Below are positions 15,550 through 20,192 of a stretch of 20,192 nucleotides of DNA, piece by piece. Source of the stretch: Planctomycetota bacterium. GTDB taxonomy: Bacteria > Planctomycetota > Planctomycetia > Pirellulales > Pirellulaceae. The number at the start of each line of letters is the position of its first letter. Within the stretch, counting starts at the first letter, position 1. The stretch spans positions 1-20,192 of the forward strand of contig JAJSAJ010000163.1 in assembly GCA_024274855.1 (NCBI GenBank). Reading direction: 5' to 3'. Below the pieces are notes generated by a model. The model saw nothing but the letters and a program-made list of their open reading frames with translations. It ran no database searches and was not told where the DNA came from. A program made the position numbers and the translations under genes.

Positions 15550-18500
15550 GAATTCGCAAACACCTCGTAATCCATTAGCATCCTGTAACTGGCGAAAGCG
15601 TCACGCGATTCCAACGCGGTTTGTAACTTCCGTAGTTTGTTTTGCGGTCGGTGATTCGGAATGGAAGATCGGTCGACCAGAGCCTGGGCACGGCGGAAGA
15701 TGTTCTGTGCGATTGCTTCCGAGAACGCAAACTCGCAACGCACCTCTCCTAGCCGGACGGACGAGAGGACGAACGTGCGGATATCATTCGGCAACAGCGT
15801 CACGGCGTACCGGCCGTCGCCGGAAGTTTTGAGCGACTCTTCATAAACGAGATCCTCGATGCCGGATTCGGGGGCAACGATTTTGCCGGTCGAACGGTAC
15901 GGCGAGTTATTGACAAGACGCAGGAGCATTACACCCTCGGGGCGCGCGGCTGTCTGGGCCAACACACCGCGGACTTGATCGGCGGGCAACGGCCGGAACA
16001 CGGCGTCGGGCGTCACGTAGAACTGGCGGGCAAATCGCCGGAGTTGGGCACCCGCGCCCGTTTCCATGTTGCAGTCCATCCATTGCGTAAAGATGATCCG
16101 CGGTGTGGTGTGAGCCAATACGTTGACGAAGTCCGTCATGGCGTCATCTTCGATTCCCCGCGCCACAAATACACCTCGGCTGGTCCCCGTCCAAGGCCAC
16201 GACTTTGCTGCCTTCGCCGGACAGTCCACTTCGTCCAGCGCCGTGTTGATGAAAAGGCTACCGAGCCGCCGCACGGCCGAAAGTGTGCCGGAATTGTTGT
16301 TCCACACGTAGTGGTCTACCAAGTGCTCGGCGGCCGTCCGACCTTTGAATCCCACGGTGACCAGCGGAGCGACCAGCCGGATGTTGGGATCCGCCTCGTA
16401 CAAAACAATGGGCAAACCACTTTGAAGCAGGAAATCCTCCATACCGGCCAAACACTTTCTGCGATTGGCAACCGGGTCGCGAAGCCACGGCATCTGGTCG
16501 ATCTGCTGGTGCTTGAAGGTGGGATAGACACATAACTGCCAAGGATTCGGACCGGAGCGCAACCGCCGGCTCATGCCCTGGAGAAACTCGCGCAGCTTGG
16601 CTTCTCGCCAGGCGAGCCATCGGTCGCGGTACTTTGTTGTCAGTAGCTCGTAGCGCTGGGCAAACCTCGAGGGAGCGACCGCATCGACTGCAATCCGGAT
16701 GCCCGTCTCCTTCTCGAACAGCCCCACGGTCAGGTCGCTGTATCCGATTTCGATGGGCAACAGGTCCCAAAACCCGCGCATCCCGAAACTCGGAGCATAC
16801 CAGTTGCCCACGACCATATTCATACCGACAACCGCCTTGCACTCGTCGTAGCGGCCGTAGATCTCCTGGACCAAGTCCATAAAATATTTTTCCACAGTCG
16901 GATGCAGAAAATTGACGCCCGCGTCGTTCATGCACGCCAGTTGCCTGCCGTAGCGATCCACGTGCTGCATCGTCGGCTGGCCCCGCCACATTCGCCGGTC
17001 GCTGACCGTATCGACATTGGCAATCATCATCGCCTGGTTGCACATGTACTCGAAGCCCACCAGGCAGCGGATACCGTTGTGCCCGTACATTTTGAAGCCC
17101 AGGTAAGCGGCATCGAAATCCTGACTGGCCGCTCCGGGAGAATTGCGAAGCGACGGGAACTCGGCATTCTGGTACATGAATAGTCCTTCGACGGTCATAT
17201 TCCTGCCCTGAAATCGCAGCAGGCGAATCTTGCGCTCAAACATACGGTACCAGTGGTACCACGCATCACGGTGGCCATTGAGCTGGAGGGTGCGGTCGTT
17301 TTCCATTGGGTTTTCGCATGCGAGCGACCGAGTCATAACCGACAACCGCTCGTTGTGCGTACCGAGCATTCGAGCCGTTTCGGGCACATCCAACGCGGGC
17401 AGGCCACCGCGAATCCGATAGATGTTAACGGCACAGGCCGCCGCGCGACCGTCGCGGCGGCCGTTCATCACGACCACGGCTGCCGTCCGACTGCTTGGGT
17501 GATAGACGTAGCGAATTTTGCGAGCGCGATGCGTCAGCGGAAATCGCCCGCCGGTCAACGCAGCACCCGTCGCGGAAAACATCGCCTTTCGCTGTGAATT
17601 GTTGCGGTAGCGGACCGGGTGCAACTCGAGTACGCCAGAGTAGATGTACCGCTGTTGATCGTCGGGCACGATCACTTCGACAAGATACGGTTCGCCCCGA
17701 TCTTCCAACGCCACTGCATAAGCAAAATAGTCGAACACGTCGGGACCGGTCTCGCGGTAGGCCACCTTGTCGGCCCGAACCACACGTCCCTTGTTCAACG
17801 TGGGTTTGTGATTCATGCCGGCGTGGTCGAGAAACACCTTCGGGTCGGCCACCTGTTTCACACAGTCGATGTGCCGAACCAGTTCGAGTCGTTTGTCGAA
17901 ATCTTCTTCGAACGAAGCTAGCGGCACAACATCCTGCTCGATTGGCCCGACGATCAGCATCTCTTCGCGCCGAGTCTCCACGACGTCATCGGTCTTGTCG
18001 AGCAGTTGCCACATCAGTCGGTACGGGCCGACTTCGCGCGTGCGCAGTGTCACTCGGTAAGTCACGAAGTCGCGGTCTTTGCCGGTCACTACCGGCCGAG
18101 CCACTTCGGTCCGCTCGCTCGTTCCCGCCTTGAAGACCTCGACTATCGGCCGGTACTTATCCTTCACGCCTATCGGCAGTCGCACCTGAAACTTCGGCAC
18201 TTCACCGAAATCGAACACTGGATAGTTACGGCCTGCGGTCGCAACATCCAAGAGGCCCATATGCTTCGGATTCATGCCCGTGCTAACGCGAGTCCTCACG
18301 CGGTCCATGCGATTAAAATAAGCCGTAAGCTTAGGACGCTTCCACTGGCTGTCATCATAGTCCAACAACGTCCAGCCAAGTTCGGCCGACAAGCTGCATC
18401 GCCAGTCCCGATCGCCGAGAATCCGGGTGACGGTTCCATCGCGCCCGATGGCCGACGCCTCAAACCGCCAACTGGCGACGTCACTCCACGGCGCCCAACT

Positions 18501-19442
18501 CAGGAACTCGCATCGGTACGCAATGATATTCTCGCCTTCCTTCAAGTATGGCTGCAAATCGACCGTCTTCTGCAGTGCCGTGCTCGTGGCATAGAAACGT
18601 GTCCCCACATCGATCTTGTGATTGTTTACATACAAGTCGTACACCGGCATTACCTGAAACGTCGCATGAGCCAGGACGGGATTGGCCGGCAAGGAAAAAC
18701 GCTTCCGGAAATAGGCGTTGGCCGAAGACGGAGCGATCTTCAGAGACTCAACCCGCACCGTAGCGTCAGGTGTCATACAATCGAAACGGAACCCCACGAT
18801 CCGACGCCGTTGCCACAGATTGCGCACGAAACCCAAGTCGATCTCGAACACAACACGGCCGGTTCCGGGAATCGAAAGCTTTTTGCGCGTTCGGCGCAGA
18901 CTTCCTTTGCGCGCTGAGTGCAGTCCAGAGAACCACTCGGTCGGGCGATCTTGCTCCAACACCATGCGCAGCCGGTAACGGTCTTTCAGATTCGGTCCCC
19001 AACATGCGCCGAACCGGTTCGAAGGTCGGCTTCGATCGTCACCGATCCCTCCGAAACCGAAATAGAACGGTTTCCTGCCAACCCGAAAAACCATCCGACC
19101 GTTTTCGATCCGGTACGTTCCGCCGCCGTGATACCCGTTTTCCTTGACAAAATCAGTTGTTTGGAATTCACAAGGCTTTCCGTATTCGAAGGCAAAGAAA
19201 TCTTTACCGGACCAGATGCGATTCTCGTCACGTGCCCGCGCGGGATAAGACATCACCTGGCTGCGCCACGTTTGTTCGTCGAGCGGGAACACGCCAATAC
19301 CATCGATGCCCTGCAGACCAGCCGTTTCCATCGTCGTTTGGCCGTATCCACTCGACGACAAAAAGACGGTCAGCACGACGACAACACGAGAGATGCCATG
19401 GATGGATCCGAGCCGTACGATTGTGTTGCCGAAGTCCTTCAT
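15531..19442 (-). CDS. Very large secreted glycosidase-like protein (rhamnosidase-N-like domain plus GH42-like barrel)
   Basis: The start at 19442 is supported by GGAAG (complement of 19450-19454) seven bases upstream and by an N-terminal signal (SRVVVVLTVFLSSSGYGQ). The product has 1303 residues. The N-terminal 240 residues look like a jelly-roll binding module (RLRMVLEQDRPTEWFSG; VVFEIDLGFVRNLW). Residues about 245-370 resemble the accessory domain of alpha-L-rhamnosidases (AYFRKRFSLP; YDLYVNNHKIDVGTR; YLKEGENIIAYR; ILGDRDWRCS). A central beta region follows, then a barrel from about residue 770 (NMTVEGLFMYQNAEF). The stretch GYSDLTVGLFEKETGI with RYELLTTKYRDRWLAWR recalls GH42-type beta-galactosidases. 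The C-terminus is Ig-like, then helical. Catalytic acids cannot be assigned with confidence; E in VLYEADPN is one candidate. Its last codons overlap the end of the convergent selenoprotein gene by 19 bases. Confidence 0.75.
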   Translation of the reverse strand: MKDFGNTIVRLGSIHGISRVVVVLTVFLSSSGYGQTTMETAGLQGIDGIGVFPLDEQTWRSQVMSYPARARDENRIWSGKDFFAFEYGKPCEFQTTDFVKENGYHGGGTYRIENGRMVFRVGRKPFYFGFGGIGDDRSRPSNRFGACWGPNLKDRYRLRMVLEQDRPTEWFSGLHSARKGSLRRTRKKLSIPGTGRVVFEIDLGFVRNLWQRRRIVGFRFDCMTPDATVRVESLKIAPSSANAYFRKRFSLPANPVLAHATFQVMPVYDLYVNNHKIDVGTRFYATSTALQKTVDLQPYLKEGENIIAYRCEFLSWAPWSDVASWRFEASAIGRDGTVTRILGDRDWRCSLSAELGWTLLDYDDSQWKRPKLTAYFNRMDRVRTRVSTGMNPKHMGLLDVATAGRNYPVFDFGEVPKFQVRLPIGVKDKYRPIVEVFKAGTSERTEVARPVVTGKDRDFVTYRVTLRTREVGPYRLMWQLLDKTDDVVETRREEMLIVGPIEQDVVPLASFEEDFDKRLELVRHIDCVKQVADPKVFLDHAGMNHKPTLNKGRVVRADKVAYRETGPDVFDYFAYAVALEDRGEPYLVEVIVPDDQQRYIYSGVLELHPVRYRNNSQRKAMFSATGAALTGGRFPLTHRARKIRYVYHPSSRTAAVVVMNGRRDGRAAACAVNIYRIRGGLPALDVPETARMLGTHNERLSVMTRSLACENPMENDRTLQLNGHRDAWYHWYRMFERKIRLLRFQGRNMTVEGLFMYQNAEFPSLRNSPGAASQDFDAAYLGFKMYGHNGIRCLVGFEYMCNQAMMIANVDTVSDRRMWRGQPTMQHVDRYGRQLACMNDAGVNFLHPTVEKYFMDLVQEIYGRYDECKAVVGMNMVVGNWYAPSFGMRGFWDLLPIEIGYSDLTVGLFEKETGIRIAVDAVAPSRFAQRYELLTTKYRDRWLAWREAKLREFLQGMSRRLRSGPNPWQLCVYPTFKHQQIDQMPWLRDPVANRRKCLAGMEDFLLQSGLPIVLYEADPNIRLVAPLVTVGFKGRTAAEHLVDHYVWNNNSGTLSAVRRLGSLFINTALDEVDCPAKAAKSWPWTGTSRGVFVARGIEDDAMTDFVNVLAHTTPRIIFTQWMDCNMETGAGAQLRRFARQFYVTPDAVFRPLPADQVRGVLAQTAARPEGVMLLRLVNNSPYRSTGKIVAPESGIEDLVYEESLKTSGDGRYAVTLLPNDIRTFVLSSVRLGEVRCEFAFSEAIAQNIFRRAQALVDRSSIPNHRPQNKLRKLQTALESRDAFASYRMLMDYEVFANSQPTEQ

Positions 19443-19547
19443 TTCATTTCTTCCCTTTAGTCATTTCGCTTTCATTTCATTCCCCCAGCCCGTACGATAG
19501 CGTAATTTGATGAAGATGGCGACAGTTACTGATTGGCGAATCCTTAT

Positions 19548-19562
19548 GTGGTGTGGCACCAC
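19548..19562 (+). promoter_or_regulatory. Stem-loop in divergent promoter region
   Basis: GTGGTG (19548-19553) and CACCAC (19557-19562) form a perfect 6-bp stem around TGG, followed by CCTTTT. It lies between divergent genes, so it ends no visible transcript. It may be an operator, or a terminator of a short leader RNA. Confidence 0.3.
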
Positions 19563-19583
19563 CTTTTCCGGGTAGAATCAGTT

Positions 19584-19612
19584 TTGTCGGCTAAGAACAT
19601 GCTTCTTATCCT
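19584..19612 (+). promoter_or_regulatory. Candidate sigma-70-type promoter for the nucleoside phosphorylase gene
   Basis: TTGTCG (19584-19589) and TATCCT (19607-19612) are separated by exactly 17 bases, each matching four of six consensus positions. Transcription would start near 19619, about 30 bases before the ATG. The rest of the 207-base region (19443-19649) contains no gene. Confidence 0.35.
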
Positions 19613-19649
19613 TTACCATGGCCGTTGGCATCATTACTGAAACTGTCGA

Positions 19650-20192
19650 ATGGCTGAAAAACACAGATACCGCAAAGAGTTGCCGATCCCAATTCTGAAC
19701 CATCCTCTAGATGCGCCTTCCGCATTTCGTGCGGAAGATCTCGTGGAGAGTGTCCGGGTTTCTCGAGACCGGGTCCGCGGGGATATCCCTGATATCTGCA
19801 TCCTGGAATTCGACGGTGATCTGACAGATAAATTGCAGGCGCGGGGCGAACTCACGCAATGCGATGCATGGCCATGTTTCCACACGACCATGCGACTTTG
19901 GGAGTCGGATGGTGTTTCCTGCGGAATGATCGCCCGCACGATTGGCGGTCCTTACACGGTGTTGATCGCCGAGCAGTTGGCGGTCTGCGGCGCGAAAATC
20001 ATTGTCGGCCTGGCTTCCGCGGGGCGGCTGAATTCAGGAATCCCCCTCCCAGCGATTGTTCTGGCTGATGAGGCGATCCGGGATGAAGGCACCTCGTACC
20101 ACTACCTTCCGCCAAACCATACAGTGAAAGGAACTCAGGGGGTGCTGCCTGTCCTGGAGCAGCACTTGCGCGAAGTCGGATTGCCATTGCGC
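19650..20192 (+). CDS. Nucleoside phosphorylase (PNP/UDP family), 3' end beyond window
   Basis: ATG at 19650 is the first possible start after an in-frame TGA (19638-19640). The frame is open for 181 residues to the end of the window. Family features of purine/uridine phosphorylases are clear: an early substrate-side segment (CILEFDGDL), a beta strand and turn (VSCGMIARTIGGPYTVLIAEQL), the glycine-rich phosphate/ribose segment (CGAKIIVGLASAGRL) and the VLADEAIRDEGTSYHYLPP motif typical of uridine-phosphorylase-like enzymes. The enzyme would split a nucleoside with phosphate into base and ribose 1-phosphate in the cytoplasm, serving nucleotide salvage. The active-site residues of the C-terminal part are outside the window, so base specificity is open. 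It is divergent from the large glycosidase gene and likely has its own promoter. Confidence 0.85.
   Translation, partial: MAEKHRYRKELPIPILNHPLDAPSAFRAEDLVESVRVSRDRVRGDIPDICILEFDGDLTDKLQARGELTQCDAWPCFHTTMRLWESDGVSCGMIARTIGGPYTVLIAEQLAVCGAKIIVGLASAGRLNSGIPLPAIVLADEAIRDEGTSYHYLPPNHTVKGTQGVLPVLEQHLREVGLPLR

Noticed and set aside
18006..18917. 303-codon plus-strand frame
   Set aside because: It is antisense to the 1303-residue secreted protein; His/Arg-rich shadow sequence.

Overview
The window (about 20.2 kb, moderately GC-rich) looks like part of a bacterial chromosome. Planctomycetota is the best guess and Verrucomicrobiota or Lentisphaerota are possible. The reasons are several very long, signal-peptide-bearing carbohydrate-active proteins of a kind abundant in those phyla (DUF6259-like, GH2-like multidomain, DUF5060/DUF4038-like, GH42-like barrel), the lack of tight operons, and WD40 and zinc-ribbon proteins. 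I see no rRNA, tRNA, transposase or CRISPR array.

Layout. Left block (1-4519): the 3' end of a WD40-like propeller protein with a C-terminal Cys-pair ribbon; a 958-residue modular cytoplasmic protein (three related helical repeats, a Cys-rich zinc region, a TPR-like stretch and two near-identical C-terminal zinc ribbons); and, convergent to it, a small YbjN/CesT-like protein preceded by a possible unannotated Cys-rich reading frame. Middle block (4908-14276): a 1307-residue DUF6259-like glycosidase; a 1134-codon GH2-like/CBM multidomain protein broken by one in-frame TAG at codon 443; and, on the minus strand, a DUF5060/DUF4038-like glycosidase. Right block (14773-20192): an ArsM-like methyltransferase, a 1303-residue secreted glycosidase-like protein on the minus strand whose 3' end overlaps it by 19 bases, and the 5' part of a nucleoside phosphorylase running off the window.

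The most notable item is the methyltransferase. The conventional reading ends at a TGA (15376-15378), but the same frame continues for 56 more codons with clear family-type sequence. The TGA sits where ArsM-type enzymes carry a conserved arsenic-binding cysteine. Starting 15 bases after it is a 7-bp hairpin with a GGTC apical loop, the hallmark of a bacterial SECIS element. I therefore annotate a selenoprotein, which implies that this organism decodes UGA as selenocysteine. The secreted enzymes suggest scavenging of a complex glycan. The left block could be a signalling or conflict-type module, but its function is not established by sequence alone.
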